DNA from: CAYQDR01 sp964416315
GTDB taxonomy: Bacteria; Methylomirabilota; Methylomirabilia; Rokubacteriales; DASRDR01
Direction of reading: 5' to 3'
Assembly (NCBI GenBank): GCA_964416315.1
Contig: CAYQDR010000131.1
Location: 1-12,495, forward strand
DNA length: 12,495 nucleotides
Shown here: positions 6,881 to 12,495 of the stretch, piece after piece
Layout: every line of letters starts with the position of its first letter
Position numbering within the stretch: the first letter of the stretch is position 1
The notes under the pieces: generated by a model
Seen by the model: the letters and a program-made list of their open reading frames with translations, nothing else
Database searches by the model: none
Told to the model about the DNA's origin: nothing
Position numbers and translations under genes: made by a program

Positions 6881-7864
6881 ATGAGCGCGACCCGGCTCGA
6901 GGCCTGGCTCTGCGGCGCGGCCGCCCTCGCGCTCGTGCTCCTGCCGCTCGTCGCCGGACGCTATCCGATCTACCTCGCGATGCAGATCCTCATCCTGGCC
7001 GTCTTCGCCCTCGGCTTCAACCTCCTCTTCGGCTACACGGGCCTCCTCTCCTTCGGCCAGGCAGGCTTCTTCGCCGTGGGCGCGTACGTGTGCGCGCTCA
7101 TCCTCCTCCGGGTGCCCTCGCTCCTCCTGGGCCTCGTGGGCGGCGTCGCAGCGGCGGGCGTGACGGCGCTGGTCCTCGGCGCCCTGTCGGTCCGCCACAC
7201 CCGGATCTACTTCTCGATGTTGACGCTCGCCTTCGGGATGATGCTCTACTCAATCGCCTTGAGGTGGCGGGACGTGACCGGGGGCGACGACGGGCTGGTC
7301 GGGATCCCGCGGGCGCCGCTGGGCCCGCCCGGGATCCCCGGGCCGTCACTGGCGACCATCGAGCGCTACTACTACGTCGTCCTGGTCGTGGCGCTGGTGG
7401 CCGTCGTCGTCATGCGGCGGCTCGTCCGCTCGCCGCTCGGGCTCACGCTCCAGGGGATCCGGGACAGCGAGAGCCGGGTGGCGTTCACCGGCGTGCCGGT
7501 GCGCGTCTACCGGCTCGCGGCGTTCACGATCGCCGGCGTCTACGCGGGCCTGGCGGGCGCGCTCCTGCCCGCGCTCGAGAACACGGTGACGCCGCCGATC
7601 GCCCACTGGAGCACCTCCGCGGACCCGGTCCTCGCGACCCTCCTCGGCGGGATCCGCGCCTTCTGGGGACCCGTCCTCGGCGCCTTCCTCTTCTTCGTGA
7701 TCAAGGACATCATCGTCCGCTACACGGAGTACTGGCTCATCTGGCTCGGCGCGATCGTGGTCGTCCTGGTGCTGGGGTTCCGCGGGGGCGTCGGCGCCAT
7801 GCTGGGCACGCTCCTCGGCCGGCTCACCCAGCCGGCTTCGGGGCGGGCCGAGGGACCCCGGTGA
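6881..7864 (+). CDS. livM: branched-chain amino acid-type ABC permease, LivM family
   Basis: This 327-residue membrane protein has the LivM hallmark GYTGLLSFGQAGFFAVGAY (51-69) and the ATPase-contact loop around GGIRAFWGPVLGAF near residues 253-266. It is the second channel subunit. The ATG starts 1 nt after the livH stop, and the terminal TGA shares its A with the ATG of the next gene, so the genes are translationally coupled. Length and segment pattern are normal. Confidence 0.92.
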   Translation: MSATRLEAWLCGAAALALVLLPLVAGRYPIYLAMQILILAVFALGFNLLFGYTGLLSFGQAGFFAVGAYVCALILLRVPSLLLGLVGGVAAAGVTALVLGALSVRHTRIYFSMLTLAFGMMLYSIALRWRDVTGGDDGLVGIPRAPLGPPGIPGPSLATIERYYYVVLVVALVAVVVMRRLVRSPLGLTLQGIRDSESRVAFTGVPVRVYRLAAFTIAGVYAGLAGALLPALENTVTPPIAHWSTSADPVLATLLGGIRAFWGPVLGAFLFFVIKDIIVRYTEYWLIWLGAIVVVLVLGFRGGVGAMLGTLLGRLTQPASGRAEGPR

Positions 7865-8622
7865 TGCCCGAGCTTCTGCGGGTCGAGGGGCTCGCGAAGC
7901 ACTTCGGCGCCCTTCGGGCCGTGGACGGCGTGGACCTCGTCCTGCCCGAAGGGCGGCGCACCGCGCTGATCGGGCCCAACGGGGCGGGGAAGACGACGCT
8001 GATCAACCTGGTGACCGGCGGGCTCCCGCCGGACGCCGGGCGGGTCTTCCTGCGGGGCGCCGAGATCACGCGCCTCCCCGTCCACCGGCGCGTCCGGCTG
8101 GGGCTCACGCGCTCGTTCCAGATCATGAACATCTTCCCGCGCGCCACGACGCTGGAGAATCTCCTCATCCCCGTCCTTGCGCGCCTCCGCCGGACGCACC
8201 GGCCCTGGGCGGGGCTCGGAACCGAGCGGGCGGCCGTCGCCGAGGCCGAGGCGCTCCTGGTCGAGCTCGGCCTGGCCGGCTTTCGCGACCTGCCGGCCGC
8301 GGCGCTCTCCCACGGCGACCAGCGGCTCCTCGAGCTCGGGATCGCGGTCGCCTCGCAGCCGGCGCTCTGCTTCCTCGACGAGCCGTCGGCGGGGCTGAAC
8401 CCGATCGAGCGGGGCACGGTCATGGAGCTCATCCGCCGGCTCTCGGAGTCGCGACGGACCACGTTCGTCATCGTCGAGCACGACATGGACGTCGTCTTCT
8501 CGCTCGCCGACTGGATCGTCGTCATGAACCGGGGGCGGGTGCTGGCCGAGGGGCCCCCGGCGGAGATCCGCGCGCACCCGGAGGTGCGCGAGACGTACCT
8601 CGGCGAGGAGCTCGAGGCGTGA
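7864..8622 (+). CDS. livG: ABC transporter ATP-binding protein, LivG family
   Basis: This 252-residue ATPase energises import. Walker A is GPNGAGKTT (37-45), the Q-loop Gln is at 86 (RSFQIMNIF), the signature is LSHGDQ (148-153), Walker B is LCFLDE (168-173) and the H-loop His is at 206 (VEHDMD). The signature has Asp where Glu is usual, a conservative change. The C-terminal HPEVRETYLGEE ending is typical of LivG. ATG 7864 overlaps the livM stop by one base; a GTG one codon earlier is also possible. Confidence 0.93.
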   Translation: MPELLRVEGLAKHFGALRAVDGVDLVLPEGRRTALIGPNGAGKTTLINLVTGGLPPDAGRVFLRGAEITRLPVHRRVRLGLTRSFQIMNIFPRATTLENLLIPVLARLRRTHRPWAGLGTERAAVAEAEALLVELGLAGFRDLPAAALSHGDQRLLELGIAVASQPALCFLDEPSAGLNPIERGTVMELIRRLSESRRTTFVIVEHDMDVVFSLADWIVVMNRGRVLAEGPPAEIRAHPEVRETYLGEELEA

Positions 8623-9320
8623 TCCTCGAGCTCGACCGGATCGTGACCGCCTACGGCCGGAGCGAGGTGATCCGCGGCGTCTCGCTGACCGTCGCCCCCG
8701 GGGAGATCGTCTGCCTCCTCGGCCGGAACGGCGCGGGCAAGACGACGACGCTCCGGAGCATCATGGGGCTCACGCCGCCGCGCGCCGGACGGATCCGGTT
8801 CCGCGGGCAGGAGACCACCGGGCGTCCCCCGTACGACGTCGCTCGGCTCGGCATCGGCTACGTCCCCGACGACCGGCGGATCTTCCCCGACCTCACGGTG
8901 GCCGAGAACCTCGAGATCGGCCGCCGCGCCGCCGGCCGCTCGGGGCGCTGGGCCGCGGCCGAGGTGACCGCGCTCTTCCCCGCGCTCGAGCGCCTGCGCG
9001 ACAACCGGGGCTCCGGCCTGTCGGGCGGCGAGCAGAAGATGCTCGCCATCGGCCGGGCCCTCATGGGGAACCCGGAGCTCCTGATCCTCGACGAGCCATC
9101 GGAGGGGCTCTCCCCCCTCGTCGTCCGCGACCTCGTCGGCGTCCTCCGTCGCATCCGCGGCGAGGGCGTGACGCTCCTCCTCGCCGACCAGAACCTCAAG
9201 TTCGCCCGCCGCGTCGCCGACCGCGGCTACGTCCTCGACAAGGGGACGATCCAGTTCGAGGGAACGCTCGAGGCGCTCTGGGCGAACGAGGCCGTCGTCC
9301 ACCGGTACCTCGCCGTGTGA
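8619..9320 (+). CDS. livF: ABC transporter ATP-binding protein, LivF family
   Basis: This 233-residue ATPase is the second of the LivG/LivF pair. Walker A is GRNGAGKTT (35-43), signature LSGGEQ (134-139) and Walker B LLILDE (154-159). The H-loop position reads ADQN with Gln191 instead of His, which matches the EQN usual in LivF proteins, so it is not a defect. The family phrase ADRGYVLDKG follows. GTG 8619 overlaps the livG stop by 4 nt (GTGA), and GAGGAG lies a short way upstream inside livG. Length is normal. Confidence 0.93.
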   Translation: MILELDRIVTAYGRSEVIRGVSLTVAPGEIVCLLGRNGAGKTTTLRSIMGLTPPRAGRIRFRGQETTGRPPYDVARLGIGYVPDDRRIFPDLTVAENLEIGRRAAGRSGRWAAAEVTALFPALERLRDNRGSGLSGGEQKMLAIGRALMGNPELLILDEPSEGLSPLVVRDLVGVLRRIRGEGVTLLLADQNLKFARRVADRGYVLDKGTIQFEGTLEALWANEAVVHRYLAV

Positions 9321-9958
9321 TGCCGCCCGCCGCCCTGTCCCGCGAGCGGCTCCTCCGGCGAGGGATCCTCCTCGAGGTGGCGACCGTCGCGTGGAACGTC
9401 CTGGAAGGGATCATCGCCGTCGCGGCGGGCACGCTCGCCAGCTCCGTCGCCCTGATCAGCTTCGGCGTGGACTCCTTCATCGAGACGGCGAGCGGCGCGG
9501 TCGTGGGCTGGCGGCTTCGGGACGAGCTGCGCGGTCGGTCCCCGGAGCGGGCGGAGGCGATCGAGCGCCGGGCGGCCCGGGTCGCCGGCGGGCTCCTCCT
9601 CGCCCTCGCCGCGTACATCGTCGTCGATGCCGGTCGCCGGCTCCTCGGGTTCGGTGGGGAGGCCCGCGAGAGCATCCTCGGGCTCGTGTTGACGACGATC
9701 TCGGCCGTCGCCATGCCCTTCCTCGGCTGGGCGAAGCTCCGCACCGCGCGCGCCCTGCGGAGCGCCGCGCTGCGGGCCGACGCCTACGAGACGATCTTCT
9801 GCACCTGGCTGTCGGTGACGACGCTCGCGGGCCTCGCGCTCAACGCGGCCCTCGGCTGGTGGTGGGCGGACCCGCTCGCCGCTCTCGTCCTGGTCCCGTT
9901 GATCGTCCGCGAGGGCCTCGAGGGCTGGCGGGGCCCGGGGGAGGAGGGGGACGAGTGA
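9317..9958 (+). CDS. CDF-like cation transporter, short form
   Basis: This 213-residue membrane protein has about five or six hydrophobic segments. The sequence ASSVALISFGVDSFIE (41-56) matches the conserved second helix of cation diffusion facilitators, and ADAYETIFCTWLS (154-166) matches the fifth. The usual HxxxD metal-site pairs appear as D52xxxE56 and a D155/E158 cluster. WWADPLAALVLVPLIVREG (182-200) is the typical final helix. The C-terminal cytoplasmic domain of larger CDF proteins is absent. GTG 9317 overlaps the livF stop by 4 nt; ATG 9320 is an equally good start, overlapping by 1 nt. This coupling puts it in the Liv operon, though a functional link with amino acid uptake is not obvious. 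Metal specificity cannot be read. Confidence 0.85.
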   Translation: MMPPAALSRERLLRRGILLEVATVAWNVLEGIIAVAAGTLASSVALISFGVDSFIETASGAVVGWRLRDELRGRSPERAEAIERRAARVAGGLLLALAAYIVVDAGRRLLGFGGEARESILGLVLTTISAVAMPFLGWAKLRTARALRSAALRADAYETIFCTWLSVTTLAGLALNAALGWWWADPLAALVLVPLIVREGLEGWRGPGEEGDE

Positions 9959-9990
9959 GGAGCCCTCAGAGTCCGTGAAGAAATCGCGGG

Positions 9991-10005
9991 CGGGTCCGAA
10001 ACCCG
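9991..10005 (+). other. small hairpin after the CDF-like gene
   Basis: CGGGT and ACCCG pair around a CCGAA loop, followed by ACTTT. It lies 32 nt after the stop of the CDF-like gene and could help end the Liv operon transcript. It is a weak candidate: the stem is 5 bp and the T run only three bases. Confidence 0.3.
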
Positions 10006-10026
10006 ACTTTCCCCGCCCGGGCTTCT

Positions 10027-10062
10027 CGCCACGCTCCCGTCATTCGCCTCGCGGCCGTGGCG
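10027..10062 (+). repeat. structured dispersed repeat, copy C (diverged)
   Basis: An outer stem CGCCACG (10027-10033) pairs with CGTGGCG (10056-10062) around 22 nt that end in GCCTCGCGGC. It shares CCTCGCGGCCGT with the repeat at 12436-12495 and aligns with it overall. Two adjacent stem pairs are changed on both sides, so pairing is kept. It is the most diverged of the three copies. Confidence 0.5.
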
Positions 10063-10073
10063 TTCCGCTCCGA

Positions 10074-10092
10074 GCCGCGGCTTTGCCGCGGC
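10074..10092. repeat. perfect 8-bp inverted repeat
   Basis: GCCGCGGC occurs twice around a TTT loop; each arm is its own reverse complement, so it forms a hairpin on either strand. It lies between the CDF-like gene and the minus-strand gene fragment that converge here. Confidence 0.55.
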
Positions 10093-10110
10093 AACCTCTG
10101 GGGGAGGCCC

Positions 10111-10137
10111 GGGAGGGGGCCGTCGAGGCCCCCTCCC
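10111..10137 (-). terminator. strong hairpin downstream of the minus-strand gene fragment
   Basis: GGGAGGGGGCC (10111-10121) and GGCCCCCTCCC (10127-10137) form a perfect 11-bp stem with a 5-nt loop, 7 nt beyond the stop codon of the minus-strand membrane protein. Position suggests the 3' end of that transcript. There is no T run, so any termination would rest on the stem alone. Confidence 0.5.
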
Positions 10138-10144
10138 GATGAAC

Positions 10145-10500
10145 TCAGTCCTCGGGCGCCCCTGTTCCGGCGACCCGGCACGCGGCGAGTCCGCCGGCGG
10201 CCGCGGCCGCGAGGGTCAGCCCGAGCGCGAGGGCCGTCTCGCCGAGCCCGGGCACGACCGGGCGGAAGGCGGGGAGGCCCGCCACGCGCCAGCCGAAGAC
10301 GGCGAAGAGCACGGTGGCGTAGGCCAGCGTCGCGGCCACCGGCCGCCGCCGCGCGTCCACGAGGACCATCGCGGCGGCGGGGACCAGCATGTAGAAGCCG
10401 AGCCCCCCGATCCGGCCGGGCTCGGTCCCGTTCTTCCGCGCGATCGCGTTCGCGAGCGCGATGGGCGAGGCCGGGTCCTTCGCGATCTCCTGCTCGAGAG
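10145..10500 (-). pseudogene. 3' part of an unrecognised membrane-protein gene, 5' end missing
   Basis: About 117 codons read on the minus strand from about 10498 to a TGA at 10145-10147. Almost every codon ends in G or C, as in the real genes here. The product would begin near STPLEQEIAKDPAS and include three hydrophobic segments (GFYMLVPAAAMVLV, then VAATLAYATVLFAVFGW, then ALALGLTLAAAAAGGLAA). An ATG at 10390 opens an 81-residue frame, but codon bias and open frame continue well upstream of it with no start codon, so the gene is probably truncated. I do not recognise the family. At about 10500 coding bias passes abruptly to the + strand rhodanese fragment. Confidence 0.6.
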
Positions 10501-10641
10501 GCGTGGACGAGCGATCCGACGCGCATCCCCGGGGCGGTGTGGCTGCCGCTCGAGGAGGTCCCCCAACGGGCGCGGGAGCTCCCTGCCGACACCCACCTCG
10601 TCCTCTACTGCTCCTGAGCCGGCGAGGCGACCAGCGCCCGG
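10501..10641 (+). pseudogene. 5'-truncated rhodanese domain with in-frame TGA
   Basis: From about 10501 the + frame reads as the middle of a rhodanese domain: DPTRIPGAVWLPLEEV, then LVLYCS, then after a TGA at 10615-10617 AGEATSARVARWL, and onward LLGGIAGWRAAGLP in the following gene. Related rhodanese sequences commonly have YC-x-C-P-N-E-A at this loop. Here the first, catalytic Cys (10609-10611) is kept and the second is the TGA. The first strand-helix part with the usual DvR motif is missing, and no start codon with support precedes the fragment. Most likely it is the broken front of a rhodanese-cyclase fusion gene; the selenocysteine alternative is discussed in the findings. Confidence 0.65.
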
Positions 10642-10648
10642 GTGGCGC
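10634..10648 (+). other. hairpin downstream of the rhodanese TGA (SECIS-like spacing)
   Basis: GCGCC (10634-10638) and GGCGC (10644-10648) pair around a CGGGT loop. Three further pairs (CCA with TGG) can form across a 2-nt bulge. The loop starts 21 nt after the TGA and has G among its first two bases, within the loose limits described for bacterial SECIS elements. Short GC hairpins are common by chance in this DNA, so this is weak on its own. Confidence 0.25.
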
Positions 10649-11397
10649 GGTGGCTCGTGGCGCAGGGATTCACGCGTGTCTCCATCCTCCTCGGGGGGAT
10701 CGCCGGCTGGCGGGCCGCCGGGCTGCCGACCGAGAGCTTCGACGGTGTCGCCGTGGCCGAGGGCGCGGGAGCGCCCGCGACGGCGACGCTCGCGGAGCGG
10801 CGGGCCGCGTTCCTCCCGAGCCTCGCCGACCGCTACCTCCGCGAGGGCGGGGTCCCGACGCGCCGGCGGCTGACGACGCTCTTCGTGGACATCGCGGGCT
10901 CCACGCGCCTGCTCGTCCACCATCCGCCGGAGCGGGTCCTGGCGGTCGTCCAGCGGTTCCTCCGCCTCGTCACCGAGGTGGCCCTCGCCTACTGCGGCGA
11001 CGTGAAGGACTACGAGGGCGACGGCGCGCTCCTCTACTTCGAGTCCACCGCGGAGGCGGTCCAGGCCGCGCTCGCGATCCGCGCGGCCCTGGCCCACGGC
11101 ACCTGCGACAAGGAAAGGCCGATCACCGCGCGGATGAGCCTCACCGTGGGCGACGTGGTCCTGGGCGTCGTGGGCTCGGCGATGCGCCAGGCGGTGGCGC
11201 TCGTGGGCCCGAGCGTGAGCGTCGGCGCGCGGCTCCTCAAGCAGATCCCGCCCGGGGGGATCATCGCGAGCGGCGCGGTCGTCGAGACCCTCCGCGCCGA
11301 GGCGCCGGCGCTCGCCGCCGAGTTCCAGCTCCGGGACGCAGCCCTCGAGGTCCCGGGGGCCGACGGCGTCACCGTCGCCGCGTACGCGATCGCCTGA
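10642..11397 (+). CDS. class III adenylate/guanylate cyclase-like domain with rhodanese tail fragment
   Basis: The open frame gives 251 residues from GTG 10642, the remainder of a rhodanese-cyclase fusion. Residues 1-36 finish the rhodanese domain (GGIAGWRAAGLP). A GTG at 10753, just after that domain, is another possible start. The cyclase domain covers about 72-251: metal-binding Asp83 (LFVDIAGST) and Asp127 (YEGDGALLYF) are both present, as is Arg197. The usual GDxVN segment reads GPSVS, so the transition-state Asn is Ser193 and the Asp often involved in adenine recognition is Pro190. Activity is therefore doubtful. No Shine-Dalgarno or promoter is visible. It may be expressed as a separate cyclase-like protein or may be a pseudogene remnant. 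Confidence 0.65.
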   Translation: MARWLVAQGFTRVSILLGGIAGWRAAGLPTESFDGVAVAEGAGAPATATLAERRAAFLPSLADRYLREGGVPTRRRLTTLFVDIAGSTRLLVHHPPERVLAVVQRFLRLVTEVALAYCGDVKDYEGDGALLYFESTAEAVQAALAIRAALAHGTCDKERPITARMSLTVGDVVLGVVGSAMRQAVALVGPSVSVGARLLKQIPPGGIIASGAVVETLRAEAPALAAEFQLRDAALEVPGADGVTVAAYAIA

Positions 11398-11430
11398 CCA
11401 CCTCCTTCGGGCCGCCCGCCCCTCCGGGTG

Positions 11431-11436
11431 TATACT
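11431..11436 (+). promoter_or_regulatory. -10 box of the YVTN gene
   Basis: TATACT lies exactly 7 nt before GTG 11444, the same distance as between the moxR -10 box and its ATG. Transcription should start at or next to the first base of the start codon. No convincing -35 box is seen at the expected distance. Confidence 0.65.
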
Positions 11437-11443
11437 GGCCGCC

Positions 11444-12400
11444 GTGCCGCTGGCCGCCCTCGCCGTCATCCTGCTCGCGCTCGTGCCGCTCCCGGCGGCG
11501 GGGGCCGAGCTCTACGTCACGAACACGCACGCCGGGCTGATCTCGATCGTGGACACGGACCGCGACGAGGTGGTCGGCACGATCCCCCTCGGCGGCGGTG
11601 TCCCGAACCGCGTGGTGGCGACGCCGAACGGGCGCCAGGCCTGGGTCATCCACGACAAGACCCGGAAGATCAGCATCGTGGACACCCAGGCGCGGCAGGT
11701 CCTGCGTCAGGTCAAGATCGGCCAGAACCCGTACAACATGGCCTTCACGCCCGACGGCCGCTCCTGCTGGGTCCTGGACTGGGGAGACGTGAGCCAGCTC
11801 GTCATCTACGACGTCGCGAAGGACGCCGTGGAGGCGACGATCGAGGTCAGCACCTGGCCCGCCCACGGGATCTTCTCGCGCGACGGCCGGCTCTTCTGGG
11901 TGACGAGCGAGACGGCGGGGAACGTCGCCGTCGTGGACGTGGCGCAGCGGAAGGTCATCCAGACGCTCTCATCCGGCGGCGACGCGATGGGGCTCGCCCT
12001 GACGGCGGACGGGCAGTATCTGTTCGTGGCGAACGGCGAGGAGAAGACCGTCTCCAAGGTGGACACCCGCGCGCACAAGATCGTGGCGTCGGTCCCGCTC
12101 AAGAGCGTCCTCCACGACGTCGCGCTGACGCCCGACGGCCGGTTCCTCTACGTGACGCTCCGGAAGGCGAACCAGGTGACGGTGCTCCGGACCCACGACC
12201 TCGAGGTCGCGGCCCAGGTGCCGCAGCCGGGCTACCCCGACCTCGTCGTGATGGCGGCCGACGGGGTCAAGGCGTACGTGACGAACCGGCACGCCAACGT
12301 GCTCTCGGTGATCGGGCTCGCCGACCACCGGGAGCTCAAGCGCATCCCGATGGCGAAGGGGCCGCACGGCATGGCGCTGATCCCGCCCGCGCGGCCGTGA
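11444..12400 (+). CDS. secreted YVTN-family seven-bladed beta-propeller protein
   Basis: This 318-residue protein has a short signal peptide (hydrophobic residues 3-16, likely cut near AAGA at 18-21). Seven repeats of about 42 residues follow, each opening with a YVTN-like strand: YVTN 24, WVIH 67, WVLD 109, WVTS 152, FVAN 194, YVTL 236 and YVTN 278. Each is accompanied by a VVDT-like strand, and several by a TPDG turn. Seven repeats are enough to close one propeller. YVTN proteins are exported or surface proteins with binding roles, some found near periplasmic quinoprotein dehydrogenase systems; nothing in this window identifies a partner. The GTG start is set by the signal peptide and by the -10 box 7 nt upstream; no Shine-Dalgarno is present. 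Codon bias is normal and the gene appears intact. Confidence 0.88.
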   Translation: MPLAALAVILLALVPLPAAGAELYVTNTHAGLISIVDTDRDEVVGTIPLGGGVPNRVVATPNGRQAWVIHDKTRKISIVDTQARQVLRQVKIGQNPYNMAFTPDGRSCWVLDWGDVSQLVIYDVAKDAVEATIEVSTWPAHGIFSRDGRLFWVTSETAGNVAVVDVAQRKVIQTLSSGGDAMGLALTADGQYLFVANGEEKTVSKVDTRAHKIVASVPLKSVLHDVALTPDGRFLYVTLRKANQVTVLRTHDLEVAAQVPQPGYPDLVVMAADGVKAYVTNRHANVLSVIGLADHRELKRIPMAKGPHGMALIPPARP

Positions 12401-12435
12401 GGGGCCGGGCCGATCCCCGTCGCATCTCGGCGTCC

Positions 12436-12495
12436 TCCAGCTCGCCGGGACGCGCTCGGCCTGCGGCCTCGCGGCCGTCCCGTCCCTCCGGTCGG
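12436..12495 (+). repeat. structured dispersed repeat, copy B (runs to window edge)
   Basis: This starts 35 nt after the YVTN stop. CGGGACG (12446-12452) pairs with CGTCCCG (12476-12482) around a 23-nt interior containing GGCC-TGC-GGCC. Its reverse complement matches 2481-2540 closely. The segment reaches the window end, so its right boundary is unknown. Confidence 0.7.

Noticed and set aside
9186..9192. Missing H-loop His in LivF
   Set aside because: LivF proteins normally have EQN here; ADQN is a mild variant, not evidence of inactivity.
9959..10140. Hairpin cluster considered as a CRISPR array or integron attachment site
   Set aside because: Hairpins differ in sequence and spacing, there is no regular spacer pattern, and no cas or integrase gene is present.
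10057..10500. N-terminal part of the + frame leading into the rhodanese fragment
   Set aside because: Product is Arg/Pro/Ala-rich with poor third-position bias, and the minus-strand frame carries the coding signal across 10148-10498.

Overview
This is a 12.5 kb stretch of very GC-rich bacterial DNA with almost exclusively G or C at third codon positions. Gene content, codon use and the style of the intergenic repeats suggest an uncultured soil or sediment bacterium of the Rokubacteria/Methylomirabilota kind. That placement is an inference from general resemblance; there is no marker gene in the window to prove it.

Region 1 (about 80-4546, + strand) is a MoxR ATPase - DUF58 - transglutaminase (TgpA-like) cassette, a widespread trio thought to act in envelope or protein-complex maturation. 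Its promoter has a perfect TTGACA -35 box and a TACAGT -10 box. The -10 box lies so close to the first ATG that the mRNA is probably leaderless. A structured repeat and a run of G tracts sit between the DUF58 and transglutaminase genes.

Region 2 (about 4547-9958, + strand) is a complete branched-chain-amino-acid-type (Liv/HAAT) ABC importer in the order binding protein, two permeases, two ATPases, followed by a translationally coupled small CDF-like cation transporter. Its promoter has the same TTGACAGG...TACAGTCG layout as region 1. The binding-protein gene has the only strong Shine-Dalgarno sequence seen, and a strong hairpin separates it from the permease genes.

Region 3 (about 9959-11397) is scrambled. 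After the transporter come several hairpins, then the 3' part of a minus-strand membrane-protein gene, which abuts the 5'-truncated remains of a plus-strand rhodanese-class III nucleotide cyclase fusion gene at about position 10500. Codon bias switches strand within a few bases there, as if the shared 5' ends of two divergent genes had been deleted. The rhodanese part also carries an in-frame TGA where relatives usually have Cys. This is either a nonsense mutation or, more speculatively, a selenocysteine codon; a hairpin of suitable spacing follows it.

Region 4 (about 11430-12495) is a secreted seven-bladed YVTN beta-propeller gene, again with its -10 box 7 nt before the start codon, followed by a copy of the repeat seen in region 1.

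No tRNA, rRNA, CRISPR array, transposase or phage gene was found. The most notable items are a three-copy structured repeat family whose stem shows compensatory changes, the recurrent leaderless promoter layout, the double 5' truncation at about 10500, and the TGA in the rhodanese active-site loop.
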